Below, piece after piece: positions 23,951 to 36,833 of a stretch of DNA of 64,000 nucleotides. Position 1 is the stretch's first letter. Each line of letters begins with the position of its first letter. The notes beneath the pieces were generated by a model, which had not been told where the DNA came from, made no database searches, and saw only the letters and a program-made list of their open reading frames with translations. The stretch is from Chamaecrista fasciculata (taxonomy: Eukaryota > Streptophyta > Magnoliopsida > Fabales > Fabaceae): contig QANZ01056500.1 of the NCBI GenBank assembly GCA_003254925.1, positions 62,001-126,000 on the forward strand, written 5' to 3'. Position numbers and translations under genes: made by a program.

Positions 23951-24904
23951 CAAAGAATAATATGGTGAGAATTTGACAGTCGAGCAGAAAGTGTGTTTAA
24001 ATATATTTCCTTGTCAAAATTTGCTTCGTAATTAGTCTTCCACAAGCTTCTTATGCTTTATTTGTTTATTATTTTTCGGTGTGTGTCGCTTGTGATTTTA
24101 ATTTGATTACTTGGGTTTTCATTTTCATGGTTAGTTATACTTATAAGTGGTTGCGAAGTTGTGCAAATTAAAACAAAACACTCATAATTACACCGCCGTA
24201 GTTTTCTTTTCCCTGACCACGATAATTACTCACGTAAATTAAATTAAATTAAATAACAAAAATCCCTGGATGGTATTGATAATTTGATATTACTTTCAGT
24301 GCAATGCGTACATTTATATAAAGCCTGCACAATGATAGCTAGGTTTCAGTGAGACAATCTTTATAGGTTCATATATGGTCCGGTGAGTGATAACTGATGA
24401 GGTCCAAAGTCGCTTTAATGCATTTTTAGGGACACTATGTCCCATAAGGAGAAATTTTCTACATTATGAACCGTAATTTTGGCGATAATTAAGCATATGG
24501 AAACAACTTTCTTTGAAGCTTATAATGTAGCTAATTAAAGACCATTAGTTGAATGATAATTTATTACTCGTTTCTTTTCTTTTTTTGGTAACACTGCGTC
24601 TGCTCGTTTCTTTTTGTTCTCTAATTATTTGGCGCTGTGACTATTATTAATGAAAGATAAAAGTGCAAAATGTAGAAGTCATTGTCAATTATTATTGTTG
24701 CATCAAATAAAGAGGTCGAGAAGAAGATAAATGGTCCAACGTCCGCGCGTGAAGAGATAAAATGATAATAGACTTATTATTAGTATTATTACTTTTACTT
24801 CCAAAAGATGACTCAGATTAGAAGGTTTGAGAGATACTCTACTTCATTAATTTAACTGTTAAAAATTAAAATGATAATAACCGTAATTATTTCACTCTGT
24901 ATTA

Positions 24905-25178
24905 CTCCCTCCGATTCTATATATCTGCTGTTTAAGGTTTCTACATACAGATTAAAGAAATGATTAGCCAACATAGAATGAAGAGAAAAATAAAGTAAAA
25001 TGACTAAACTATACCTATTAAATTACTTAGAAAATGTTTATACATTTATGACTCTACTATATTTAATAGGGGTAGAATGGTAAAAAAATAATTAATGCTC
25101 TCTTGAATTTATAAAACATCAGATATTTTGGAACAAAAATGATTTTCTAAAACACCAGATATTCAGAACCGGAGGGAG
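24905..25178. mobile_element. Stowaway MITE (Tc1/mariner type)
   Basis: Termini CTCCCTCCG and CGGAGGGAG are perfect inverted repeats flanked by TA on both sides (24903-24904 and 25179-25180). Length is 274 bp with no coding. The inner ends (ATATCTGCTGTTT and, inverted, AAACACCAGATAT) are also complementary. This is the standard Stowaway signature. Confidence 0.9.
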
Positions 25179-25180
25179 TA

Positions 25181-26290
25181 CACTCTTAATTAATTTGAGT
25201 AATAAAGTCATAGAGTTTTAAGTAATTAATAAATGAAATAAATCAATAATTTCCAAATTTTTTTTTTTGGTTTTGCCCTGAATGAAATTTCCAAGTAATT
25301 CATATATATGTGCACAAACTAAATTAAAGTTGTTATTTGGTGCGTGTTATAGGGATGATTGAAATACTTCTCCCATGAGTATATTGGAATTCTATTAATT
25401 TGGATTTGTCATTTGAGGAAAAAATCTAAAGAGGTACCTAATTATGTTGTAACTTACTAGTAAATTTTTTATTTTTATGTATAAGAAACATAATATTTTA
25501 AAATTGTGTTTAATTTAATAATATATTAATATTCATGATCTTTTTTTTTGTTTGTAGTTGTAATGAAAAATAAATAATTTTTTATATTAATAAAAGTTAT
25601 CTATTTTAAAAACTCTCTGAATTCAAGCCTACAACTCCATTGAAAATGAAGACCAGCTTTAATACTTGCTCAAGTTAAGTTCAAGAACCAAAATATAACA
25701 AGTCAATAAGTCATGGTTTAATAAAAAAAAAAGTCAATAAGTCATTATATATGATATAAGTAGAGAAAGAAAAATCTTTATTTTCAGTCACAAATTTGAG
25801 ATAAATTTATAGTTGATTTTTCTTTAAAAAGTGAAAATTTTATCTTTTGTTACCTCATTTATTATGACATATATGAGAGAAATAGTTCATCTTAACTATT
25901 CAAATTAGTAGTGTTCGTTGGGCGGTTTTGAACAAATTTTTTAATCGAACTGCTCGCATCGATTTGAAGTAATTCTTAATTAAACGGTTAAATAATTTGT
26001 TTAACCAAACCAATAAATAGGTGGTTTGACTGGTTAAGAAGTTTATTAGTTTTTTTTTATTATTTATTACAAAATTAGAGAGAGAAAAAATAGTATTTTG
26101 GAGTAGTAAGTTTAATTTATAAAATAGATAAAAAAATGACAAATAAGATTAAAGATTTGAGAGGATAAAATTGTATGACGAAGAATAGTAGTTAGTTATT
26201 ATCTGAAGTAAAAAAATTTATGATTTAATAAGATAACATAATAAAAAATATGAGAAAATCAAATGATAATAAAAAAATGGCCAAAATGCA
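25181..26290. other. Intergenic AT-rich DNA, no gene seen
   Basis: Low-complexity A/T-rich sequence. An 80-codon minus-strand frame at 25900-26142 is rich in Leu, Asn, Lys and Phe as expected from base composition and has no family signature. Confidence 0.5.
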
Positions 26291-26394
26291 CAAACTGTTG
26301 GGAAATCACAGAGGGAGCGCAGCGGAAGAAAACAAAAATTTTGGACTAAAACGCANTCAAAACATATTTATAAAATGATTGGCCCTAGGGCACA

Positions 26395-26690
26395 ATCTCC
26401 AACACAAACACCCCCTGAGTTTTAGGTCAGGTGCACATAACACCCCTGAGTTTTAAATTTGTGCAAAGAGTACCCCTGAGTTTTTAATTTTGAGCAATTA
26501 ACACCCTTCTGTTAACTTGTCATCCAAATTCACTGTTAAGTCACTTCAACACATTTCGAAAAGGTCAAAATTCTATTTTGGTCCCTTAAGTTTATTCAAA
26601 GTTTTGTTTTAGTCCCTCAAATTTTCAAAAAGTTACACCATTAGTCCCTGACAGGTTTTCATCTGCTTTTTTTTGGCAAAAAAAAAAAGT
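26395..26690. repeat. Half-elements of palindromic MITEs
   Basis: The repeated phrase CACCCCTGAGTTTTAAATT (26395-26520), followed by TTTTGGTCCCTTAAG and TTTTAGTCCCTCAAA blocks (26575-26665), resembles the left arms of the palindromic elements seen elsewhere in the window. Matching right arms are not present, so these are fragments. An N at 26356 lies just before them. Confidence 0.35.
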
Positions 26691-26744
26691 TACCATAAGC
26701 TTTTTCTGTTAAAATCGCTTGGGTATATCATCTCTTGGGAGGCT

Positions 26745-27975
26745 AGCCACAAAACACATGCGCATGTATCGAACATCAACTTTGGGTCCCAGCACCCTCG
26801 TGGAAGGCATGACGTCCTTACCCACGACTACGGGCCATCGCCCCCACAATTAGGTCCCAGCGACTTCGACCTAACACAAAGACCGCCAAGGTCTTCAGGA
26901 GATTCAAATGGAAACTAAGTCTCAAACTTCCCCAGCGAACGCGCCAAAATCATGGATGCCGTAAGCCATGAGGCTAGGAACATGAAAATCCTCCAAACGG
27001 AATGAAGACGCCAATGACGTCATCAAGAAATCATAAGCGAATGACAATGTCGTTAAGCGGGACTCCCCTCGTGGGGGCAAAATCTCACTTATTTCAAAGG
27101 GACTAGTGATAATAGGCCCAATAATTAACTATGTCCAACTGACAAAGTTACTCCATGCCCAATACATAATCGGGCCAGGAAGCCCTTAGGCAGGCAAGGA
27201 CGCCCAAACGGCACGATGCTGCTAAGGAGATCAAGGTGCGTGAGCGCCTAAGTAGCAACGCAGCACAGGCAGTGCAAAGCACGTCTCGAATCAATCCAGA
27301 TCGGGATAATCGCCCAATCACCAGGAATGGAAAAACAAAGCGTCCCGAAACAAACCAACGAAAAATATTGGCAGAAGATGCCCTTGGCCCAGCAAGCCAC
27401 AGGCCCACAAGGTGGGTTGTAAGGGCGAGAACGCCCTTAACCCCGCTAAGGCAGGGACGCCCATAACCATAGAGGGCATGGGCGCCCACGGAGCATAAGG
27501 TCGCAAGGAATAAGGAAACATTCCCTGAACCAATCAGGAACCAATCAAAGATCAACCAAGATCCGTTGTCAATCAAGACAAATCGCTCAGAGATCCTTCC
27601 CGGGGATTCTGCCTTGACCATCAAGGCGCCTTATGCAAATAAGGAAATAGTGATTCACTTATCCTTAATTGGCAAAACAATATCTTCCTACATGAAATAG
27701 GAAAGATTATGATTCACCTTCCATATCACTGAATATATCTCTTCTACAATCAAAGAGGTTTCCTTATAAGGATTCTCCCCAATGAGCCTATAAATATAAG
27801 ATGATAACCCTAGAAAGGTACGTTAAACGACCCTCGGCCAAATCCTAGTTCATCATTAACCATAATAAATAAGTTAATTATCACAACTTCAAATATTTTA
27901 AATTGCATTTTCCTTTCAAGGGGTGCAATATTTAACTCCGGGAGTGAGGTTCATCAGTTGTAAGCTGGCTCATCA
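26745..27975. mobile_element. LTR-retrotransposon fossil, probably Ty3/gypsy, LTR plus adjoining internal end
   Basis: From about 27108 the sequence begins TGATAATAGGCCC, contains a promoter-like TATAAATATAAG near 27792, and ends near CTCATCA at about 27973, which fits one LTR of roughly 860 bp. The GC-rich stretch before it (26745-27105) ends in a purine run and looks like the 3' internal end. No target duplication or second LTR was found. The copy is incomplete and looks old. Family is inferred from layout only. Confidence 0.4.
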
Positions 27976-28029
27976 TCCCTTAACCAAGTATTAATGGTTT
28001 GATTATTAGTTTTAGGCTTTTAGCTATTA

Positions 28030-29470
28030 AGAAGTTTTGAAATTTCAGCATGTATACCACTGATAAGTCTGATTTTAGGCAGACTTTTAGGGGGTATTTT
28101 ATCTATATTTGAATATTATATCTAAAGATTTACCCCAAAATATCATAGATTTTGGATTCTCTCTCAATCTTCAAATCAAATTGAAAATATGATATATTCT
28201 TAGATTGATTCTTTATTTAAATATCATGTTTATAAGTTAGGATTTGGTACTTGTTTAAATCTTTGGGTTGCCTTGCAGATTTGGAAAGATCCTCAAAATC
28301 CTTTGAAATCAACAACAAAAAGATTCTTTCTGATGTACATACGTCTTGCCCAAAGGTTAAGCAGAATCCGAAGTTTCAGGCTAAAATGTGCATACGTCTT
28401 GCCCAAAGGTTAAGCAGAATCCGAAGTTTCAAGCTAAAATGTGCATACGTCTTGCCCAAAGGTTATGCACAGAAGAGGCGTACAGCAGAAGGCATCTTAT
28501 GGATTATTAGAAGATTTTGTAAGGATTTTGTGGGATAATTAGTTAGAATTAGCTCTATAAATAGGAACCCTAGGGCTTTCACAAAAACATCTTCCATTCT
28601 ACGCTTAATTTCATATTTTACATTTTCGGTGCTCAATGGCCCTGCGCGGCTAACTCTCTTATCTTGGCTTAGGGTGAGTTTGGATTGGATGCTTCAACAC
28701 TTGTGATGTCTTGTTCTTAATTGTTTTATCAATTTATAATATTTTTGTTTCTCCTACTCTTCTTGTTTTGATTGTTTTCAAGTTAAACATTCAACTAAGA
28801 GCTCGGTTGTCTAATTGATTTGTAAACATAACGCTAGATGTTCTTATTGATTTGTAATTAGTAAGTTCATCACTAAGTAGTAACTAAGATGGTTGTACCA
28901 TGTTAGGGAGAAGAAAATCTGAACAAGTAATTTTGTAAATTAATTGTTTAGGGTTAATATCTTTCGGGTCTTAGTTCTGTTACCTTAGATTGAATTGTCG
29001 ACTGTGTCGGATTCGTCTAGTTAATAAGTGGTTAAATTGGGTATGTTATCCTTTAATCAACTTTTAAGAAAGAGTGATATCACTGTGTGATTTCGTTAAC
29101 CTATTTTACAATTGATGAATTAATATTTTGGAACCAATGATCAAGTGTGAAACTCCATGAAAAACAATCCCAGCCAAGACTCCAATCAATCGGTAACAAC
29201 CTTTTTAATTTACACTTGCTTTTCATTAAATCCGTTCAAAATTCACTCTTACGTCACTAGTCTTGGGCAAGACTAAAGTCACTGACATTAGTCTTGGGCA
29301 AGACGTATTCATTGGTTCTTTATTTCTCTGGCTTATAACTGCATAACCTTTGGGCAAAACTAGTCTCTGTGGATCGACCCTATTCTCGCCTCTACTACTA
29401 ATATTCTATCTTTGAGTGCAGATTAGGTTTAATTATAATTGGTGGACCCGGCAACCATCAACCACCTATT
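28030..29470. mobile_element. Second LTR-element fossil with leader-like end
   Basis: A TATA-like CTCTATAAATAGG lies near 28552-28564. CTCTGTGGATCGACCC near 29365 and GGTGGACCCGGCAACC near 29441 resemble the end of a 5' LTR and the primer-binding region of Ty3/gypsy elements of the Tat/Athila type. No protein domain remains. Limits are approximate and the call is tentative. Confidence 0.35.
28338..28468. repeat. Tandem repeat, about 2.4 copies of a 53-bp unit
   Basis: The unit starts CATACGTCTTGCCCAAAGG and recurs at 28338, 28391 and 28444, with only single-base differences between the complete copies. It lies inside the putative LTR region. Related motifs occur in inverted form near 29258-29357. 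Confidence 0.85.
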
Positions 29471-29899
29471 TATAAGTCCTTCAAAAACAATAAAAAATTG
29501 GTTACCATGCGCGACATTACCGTAATTATGACAAAAAAAAGCTGTTATTATCCTTTCAACATGAATAATTGTATTTATAAAATCTTAAATTCAAAATTTT
29601 ATTGAAACGATTTCAAGCCGGCCATTTACCACTTGAATCAACATCACATTTCATTTAATAAAGTATTCATGTACTGCTCTTTAAATAATTAAATCTGATT
29701 AATTTCATTTTGGCTTCTTAGCTAATACTTTCAAATGTAAAACAAAAATGTCCCAAAATCTAATTATGACCACTAACTTATTTAGTTGATGAAAAAAATA
29801 CTGAGTTGGAGATAATTATGTTTATTTGTTTATTATATATAAAATTGTTATGTTATTAATCTTGGCTGAATTTTTTAGTAGTAAAATGTTAATATATTG

Positions 29900-30115
29900 G
29901 CTTAAGTGCACTTTTGGTCCCAATACTATGACTAAGGTTTCAATTTGGTCCCATAACTATTTTTGTTGCAGATTTGGTCCCAAACCTTCGCAAAAAGTTT
30001 CACCGTTAGTCCCCTGGTCACTTCCGTCCAATTTTCGCCGTTAAGTGTGACGTGGCAGTCTGACTGGGATGCTGACGTGGCAAAATCAAATGAGATGGAC
30101 TAAGTTAGGATCAAT
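29900..30115. repeat. Left half of a GGTCCC-type palindromic MITE
   Basis: AGTGCACTTTTGGTCCCAATA, then CAATTTGGTCCCATAAC and GATTTGGTCCCAAACC, are the typical left arm of the family seen whole at 18232-18641. No right arm follows. An N at 30140 may mark an assembly join that removed it. Confidence 0.45.
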
Positions 30116-30742
30116 ATGTAACATTTCATAACTTCTCTGNCTTCAAGATAAAGAATAGAGAAAACTTTCTCTCTAGATTCAAATTTAAATGGAGCCAAAC
30201 CAAAGTTGCAAGTTAAAATTTTGTCCCTAGATGATAAAAATCAAAGTGACACACAACACAATATAATTTCACAATTTGAATTATCTATAATACTTTAGGA
30301 TAAAAAATTGAAAAAATTTTCTCTTTATTTATTTCTTTCTCTTTCAATACTATAGGAGATCCAAATTATAAAATTGAACTCCTGACAATTCAAAGCCACA
30401 CATGCACAACCAAGAAACTAACAGCATGTGGCATGTCCACATGTCACCGATTTGCCAAAACAGCCAAATTGGGATTTTTAATTTTGTCCGCCCCATATTT
30501 TTTCCATGCGTGAAGGCCAAACCGAGTTGACTCAGAAGGCCGAGTCTTGGTCACTCGATCGTTTCACTGTCGCGATCCCTTTCCTTGCCTTGTAATGCCC
30601 GAAACTTCACGCAGCGCCATCCCTACCTCGTCTTCTTCTTCTTCTCTCTTCCTCCTAAAACCACCATAGCCTCCGGAGACTATGAATCAACAATAGCCTT
30701 TAGCACCACAAGTTTCGACTCCACAATTTCGCAGAATTCAAA

Positions 30743-33700
30743 ATGATGAACCATGAAAACCAACAGGATTACGAAGACGCTCACTTACACGTTCCCCATG
30801 ACGAAATGGAAACCCTCGTTCTTGATGAGTCGTCATCCAAACAGCCCGTAAGCCCATCGGATAATCCGCTCAATTTATCCCCTTCTTCCATCTCATCTAG
30901 CCAAAGCCCTAAATCGCCTTTCAATTCTTTCCTCGATCCTCCTTCCTACGCCGAAGCAGTTTTCACCTCCTTCGATTCGTCTTCCAATGGCCACGAAAAT
31001 CCTGAAATCTCCTCCAGATCGAGCCCCTCTAGTTCTGACTATTTCCATATATCGGTATCGGATCCGCAGAAAGAGCAAGAATTAACGAACTCTCTTGTTC
31101 CCGGTGGGAATACATATTATACTTACCTGATCACCACGAGAACCAATCTGCCTGAATATGGAGGACCCGATTCCGAATTCAGTGTCCGCAGGCGGTTCAA
31201 GGATGTGGTAACCCTTTCAGACCGGTTATCGGAGTCGTTCCGGGGGTACTTCATTCCGATTCGGCCTGATAAAAACTCCGTGGAGAGTCAGGTGATGCAG
31301 AAACAGGAATTTGTGGAGCAGAGGAGGCTTGCATTGGAGAAGTACCTTAGGAAATTGGCTGCTCACCCGGCCATAAGAACGAGCGAGGAGCTTAGACTTT
31401 TCTTGGAGGTGAAGGGGAAGCTACCATTGTTGAAAAGTACAGATGTCGCATCGCGGATGCTTGATGGGGCTGTGAAGCTTCCAAAGCAGTTGTTTGGGGG
31501 TGAGGCAGTGGGTGCAGTGGATGTGAGTGAAGTGGCACAGCCTGCTAAGGGTGGGAGGGACTTGTTGAGGTTATTCAAGGAGCTGAAGCAATCTGTTTCC
31601 AACGATTGGGTCGGAACGAAGCCGTTGGTCATGGAAGAAGATAAAGAGTTTCTGGAGAGGAAGGAGAAGTTGGCAGAGTTTGAGCAGCACTTGAGCAGTG
31701 TTTCTAAAGAGGTTTATGTTTTTGTATTTATGTTTGTTGATCTTCATGAATAAACAATTAAATCAAAGTCTCACAATTGCACTCTGGGATTTGTTGAAAT
31801 GTTCTTAATTTGAAGCTTCATTACCATTTATGTTCTGAAGCTTTTGTATTAGAACCATTCATCTTTGTTAGTATGTTTTGCCAATTAACTTGCTTGTGGA
31901 GCCCGATGGATAATGAAGTTAATGGTTTGTATTTGTCATCCACATGAAATCAGGCTGAATCTCTAGTTAAGTCGCAGCAAGACATGGGTGAAACGATGGG
32001 TCAACTAGGATTGGCTTTTGTAAAGCTTACGAAGTTTGAGACAGAAGAAGCCATATTTGAGACTCAGAATCTACGAGCAGCTGACATGAGAAATGTGGCA
32101 ACTGCAACTGTAAAATCAAGCAGATTATATAGAGAATTGAATACACAAACAATCAAACATCTGGTATATGCATGTTCTACTCACTTTTGATAGAACTTTT
32201 TTGCTTGTATGTGTTAGTCTTCTAATGTACATCTGTACTTGTCAATTTTGAGCAGAACACTTGTTTATGAGTGATACTTTGACTATGTTGCAGGATAAAC
32301 TACATGAATATCTTGGAACAATGCTAGCCATTGATAATGCATTTTCTGATCGCTCAAGTGCTTTACTGACTGTTCAAACACTGTCATCAGAACTAGTTTC
32401 TCTAAACTCGCGCATTGAGAAGCTTGAAGCTGCTTCATCAAAAATTTTTGGTGGAGATAAGTCTAGGATGCGAAAGGTAGAAGAATTGAAAGAAGCCATT
32501 AGAATCACTGAAAATGCTAAATCATGTGCGGAGAGAGAGTATGAGCAGATCAAGGTAGCATCTCTGTTCTCTTTTTTTGGCCCACTCAGTCCATATGTAA
32601 CTCATATTTTTTCTTGCTGACTGAGCTTTTTCCTCATACATATATAGTAGCATATATCTGCAGAAATGGCTTTTCTGTATTTTGTTTGACATTAGATAAA
32701 AGTCATGGCTCCTATTTGTGACAAAATTGTGATCTTTTACTTCATTTGCCCTGATGTTTTCATTCCACAATAGAAGAAGCAATGCTACTATTGCTCTGCT
32801 ACTGATTGATTTCGATATTTGCTTTACTTGTAACTTGCCCATGCCCTTTAAGGAAAATTGACGATGAGATCTTATTTAATTATTATGAAAATGATCATGT
32901 TTCCAAGTTTCCGCATGATTTTCAAGTGTGTCAATAGACAAGTGTAAATACTGTTATTTGATTTATTTGCAAATGTTTCAGTGAGGGCTAGATTTTGTTC
33001 TTGACATCATAATGGTGGCTCATTTAAAGAGTTGTGAACAGATTTGAACTTTATTTTGAAATCTGTTGTCATGTTGAAGCTCAAATTAATGTAACTTTGG
33101 TTTCTTGAACATCTAATTAATTGATGGAATAGGTATATGTGGGAAGAATTAGATAAAGCTACTAATTGTGAGATCTCTTTTGAATGTTTGCTTTGTCTGT
33201 GGTAAAGTTTGGACCTCAACATTGAGAAATTCATTTACACCAAGAGTGAAGCTATTGCAGAAGCATTCCATTTGTCTTAATTTTTAAGTTTTTATATTTT
33301 ACTCCAGCTCTTTAGTTGTTGAGTATGTTGAGGATAAAGTTGTGCTATATGCATAAAATTAGGGATCATGTCTGGTATTTGCTTGAGGACTTTCGAGTCA
33401 AGATCTGATTTATATTGTTTGCAACTTATATAAATTCAAATTTATAGAATCATTTCTGGGAATTTATTGTTTGTGAAAATTTGGCCAAAATATGAGATTT
33501 TCCGTTTGCTTATGAAATGTTTGCAGAAAAATAATAGGAGTGAGCTTGAAAGAATTGACAAAGAGAGACATAATGACTTCATGAGTATGTTGCGGGGTTT
33601 TGTTATCAATCAGGTGAGCCTACGTTTATCTTCACCTCTTATGAAAGAGTTTGTTTGAGAAATTGTAGTTTCATATCATTATTTTCATTCCTCCTTTTGC

Positions 33701-33964
33701 ATACATTTTTCCATCGATTAATTGTATAAAACTATGATAATGTAAGTTAATGTTTAGAAGATAATGTTGCATGTGAGGTATGATGAAGATCTGGTGGTGT
33801 GAAAGTAATTCAAGTCTTTATTCTCTGCTGTAACGTGGCCATTTGTAGTTCAGAATAGTGACTGCTCTACATGCATTTTGCAGGCAGGTTATGCTGAGAA
33901 GATGGCAGCTGTGTGGGAGAAGCTTGCTGAAGAAACGCCTACTTACGCAAGGGACCACAGCTAA
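30743..33964 (+). CDS. SNX2: Sorting nexin 2 (SNX2A/2B-type), 535 aa
   Basis: Exons: 30743-31711, 31954-32163, 32294-32554, 33527-33613 and 33884-33964. All have GT-AG borders and the frame is kept. An acidic, Ser/Pro-rich N-terminus (about 1-95) is followed by a PX domain at about 100-226 with the phosphoinositide-binding RRRF motif (VRRRFKDVVTLSDRL) and IRPDK. A Vps5/BAR-type helical region (about 285-535) is rich in coiled-coil heptads (LSSELVSLNSRIEKLEAA). Plant SNX2 proteins work with SNX1 and the retromer on endosomes in sorting of vacuolar receptors and PIN carriers. The C-terminus AGYAEKMAAVWEKLAEET matches the family. Whether it is SNX2A or SNX2B cannot be said. Confidence 0.93.
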
Positions 33965-34456
33965 AATTCAGTTGGCTGTAAAGTTTTTGCTTTTTTTTTT
34001 TTTTTTTNTAAAGTTTTTTTTTTTTTTTTTTTTTTTTCTGGTTACTTCCTAGATTTTTTTTCCATTGGATGTAATCTGTTGAAGGATAGTATACCACCAC
34101 TACACATTGCATAAAACTTAATTCTAACTAATCCGAGGCCTATTTTCACTTTGGGATTATGAAGGCTTTTCTTTTGTCTCGTGACTTTTAATTTTGCTAT
34201 GATTTTTGTTCCCGGTGCTTCCTATAATCTGATATGAAGATCAAGCGTTGGAAGGGAAAATAAAATGTTAAATAGTACTAAATTCTATATAAAAGCATTC
34301 TTTCATTTTCGGAACTGCTTACAGACTCAAATCTATCTATAAACTAAATACAATAAGAATGAAAAAATGGATGATAGTTTATTCCTACTATGTTTAGACA
34401 ATAAAAACGAACTTATGATATACCGTAGTGTAAGAAATGTTTCCATCATCTCCAGT
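33965..34456. other. 3' flanks of SNX2 and the receptor kinase, with poly-T runs
   Basis: Two poly-T runs (33991-34007 and 34014-34037) surround an N at 34008, a likely unresolved homopolymer. The rest is the convergent 3' untranslated region of the plus-strand SNX2 and the minus-strand kinase. No gene is seen. Confidence 0.6.
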
Positions 34457-36833
34457 CTAACAATCTCTTGTAAGCTGGTGGAGTACTTGCTGAACCTCTG
34501 GTCGTACTGATGGAGCAGGATCTACACAGTTCAAAGCGAGCTTCAATGTGTTTACCAACTCATCTTCAATGGTGGATGCTTCTCTCGTCAACTCTACATC
34601 AAATATCTCATTTGTTCTCCCCTCTTTCACACTAGAAGCTACCCACTTAGGTAATTCCTCTCCATTTATAGGCTCAGCAGGTGACCTCCCCGTAAGGAGT
34701 TCCAACAATATGACACCAAGGCTGTAAACGTCAGTTTTTTTGTTGGCTTTTTTAAGCTTGGTTAACTCAGGTGCTTTGTACCCTAATGCTTCTGCAGTAG
34801 CAATGACGTTTGAACTAGCAACATTTGCCATTAACATAGAAAGACCATAATCTGTGATTTTAGCGTTTGTGTTCTCATCAAGTAGGACATTGCTGGACGT
34901 GAGGTTCCCATGTATAATGCTCTCGTGGGAATGAAGGTAGAACAATCCTCGAGCCATGCCCTGTGCTATTTTCTTCCTTGTTTCCCAATCAATGGCTCTT
35001 TCACTTTCAGGTCCACTTGCTGCAGCAAAAGTGGAAGAATAGTGAAGGTAGGTAATACAGTTACACGATTTACAGCATACTTTGCAAGATGAAAGAAAGA
35101 AACTATCTGGTATGGGACTTACCTCTTAGGAAATCAGCTAGGCTTCCTTTAGGCATGTAAGTGAAAACCAGAAGCCTTTCTCCTTTGGGTCCCGAGTAAT
35201 AGGCTCTCAATGCCAAAAGATTTGGATGTCGGATTTTGCCTAGAATACCAGCTACAGTTTCAAATTCTCTCTGTCTTTTGGTGATCTTCTCCCTCAGTCT
35301 CTTTACTGCAACTTGACTTCCATCCTCCAATGTAGCCTTATAGACAGTTCCATAGGTGCTCTTCCCTATCATCTCTGCTGATGCACATAATAGATCATCG
35401 GCAGTAAAAGCTACTGCTCCATCAAAGAGGACTAGCTTCCCTCCGGCCTCGCCACCCTCTTCTTCTTCTTTGCCGGTGACAGGGGGCACCCAATTTTTGG
35501 TTCTGGTTGCAGCCCCACCATTTTCTTTCCTTGAAGCTGTGCTTTTTCTGATGAGACAGAAGAACATGATGCAATATATTATTGCCAAGACTAGGAGAAC
35601 ACCTGCTGCTATGAGGAGTACATCTTTGGTACTTAGTTTCCGATGATGGTGTTTTGATTCTTCAGGAGATAGAGCATGGACACCTTCAGATGGTGGTTGC
35701 GAAGGACATGAAGTTGAAAGATTGTACCCACAAAGTTGAATGTTTCCCACAAATGAGTTCCGGTCAAATTTCTGAGCAAACAGACTAGGCACAGGACCAG
35801 ATAGATTATTGTAAGAAATATTAAAATAGATAAGATTATGTAAATTGTCAAAGGAAACTGGAATTTCTCCATTGAGATTATTCAGCGACAAATCAAGCCA
35901 TGTAAGAGTCGAAATATTCCCAAAACTGGCAGGAACAAGACCCGTAAATTGGTTTCTACTCATCTTCAAAACAGAAAGATTATGTAGTCTCCCAAGATCT
36001 AAAGGGATTTGGTCATCAAGGTGGTTTTTCTCTACATTCAACACAAGAAGCGAAGATAAATTAGAGAGAGTGACAGGTAAGCTTCCATTCAAGGCATTAT
36101 TAGAGAAATCCAATGTTTGAAGCCTAAAAAGCCTCCCTATTGCACTTGGTATAGCTCCACTAAACTGGTTATGACTTAGGGAAATCTCTCTCAGTTGGTT
36201 TAATCTGCTCAAAGAAGCAGGAACACTTCCGGAGAAGGAATTGAAGCTCAAATTAAGCCTATAAAGCTTAGTAGAATTGGCAAGTGTATTAGGGATTATC
36301 CCTTCAAGTACATTATTACTAATGTCTAGAGAATGAAGCAGAGGGCATGACCCTAATGAAGGAGGGATAGACCCAGTTAGTCTATTGTTGAAAAGTTGAA
36401 GCCCTCTAAGGTTGGGAAGAAGTCCCAATGATGAAGGGATTGAACCACCAATTTGGTTATCATGAAGATTAAGCTTACGAAGCCCTTGAAGCTGTCCTAT
36501 CTTCTCTGTGATATGGCCCTTCAATCCCTTCCATGGGAGGTGAATAACAATGACTTGTCCCTGAGCACACTTAATGCCAACCCAATTTCCAGAACAAGCT
36601 CCATAGCCACTGTCATTCCAACTACGTAAGAAGCCATTGGGATCAACCAGCTCTTGCTTGAATGCCTCAAGTGCTAAGAAGTTGGATTCTGTGACAAAAA
36701 CTCCATCCCAGAGCTCACCTTCACATAAAACTGGTTTCACGCAAATGGGTAGCACTATAAGCAGAAGAAACCAAATGGAAACCACAGAAAGCTTCCATTT
36801 TTGTTTCTTCTTGTCCAACATATTGCACCCCAA
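34457..36833 (-). CDS. IMK3: LRR receptor-like kinase of the IMK2/IMK3 (MRLK) group, 757 aa
   Basis: Two exons on the minus strand, 35123-36833 and 34457-35019, joined in phase to read DFLRGASGPES. The order is an N-terminal signal anchor (about 13-38), an LRR N-cap ([20 protein letters not shown], then [10 protein letters not shown]), about ten LRRs, a membrane span near 405-428 ([20 protein letters not shown]) and a kinase domain from about 475. The invariant Lys is present in VAVKRL. The catalytic loop reads [12 protein letters not shown] instead of HRDxxxxN, DFG reads DYG, and the glycine loop is [10 protein letters not shown]. So the catalytic Asp is missing, as in the MRLK/IMK family described as atypical. 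These receptors are expressed in meristems, and their ligand is unknown to me. It is likely a signalling scaffold or weak kinase. Confidence 0.92.

Noticed and set aside
27148-27624. 158-codon open frame on the minus strand
   Set aside because: It lies within a GC-rich LTR-like repeat, overlaps other frames on both strands and has no domain signature.
28338-28468. CRISPR-like direct repeats
   Set aside because: The units are head-to-tail with no unique spacers, in a plant genome and inside an LTR-like region. It is an ordinary tandem repeat.
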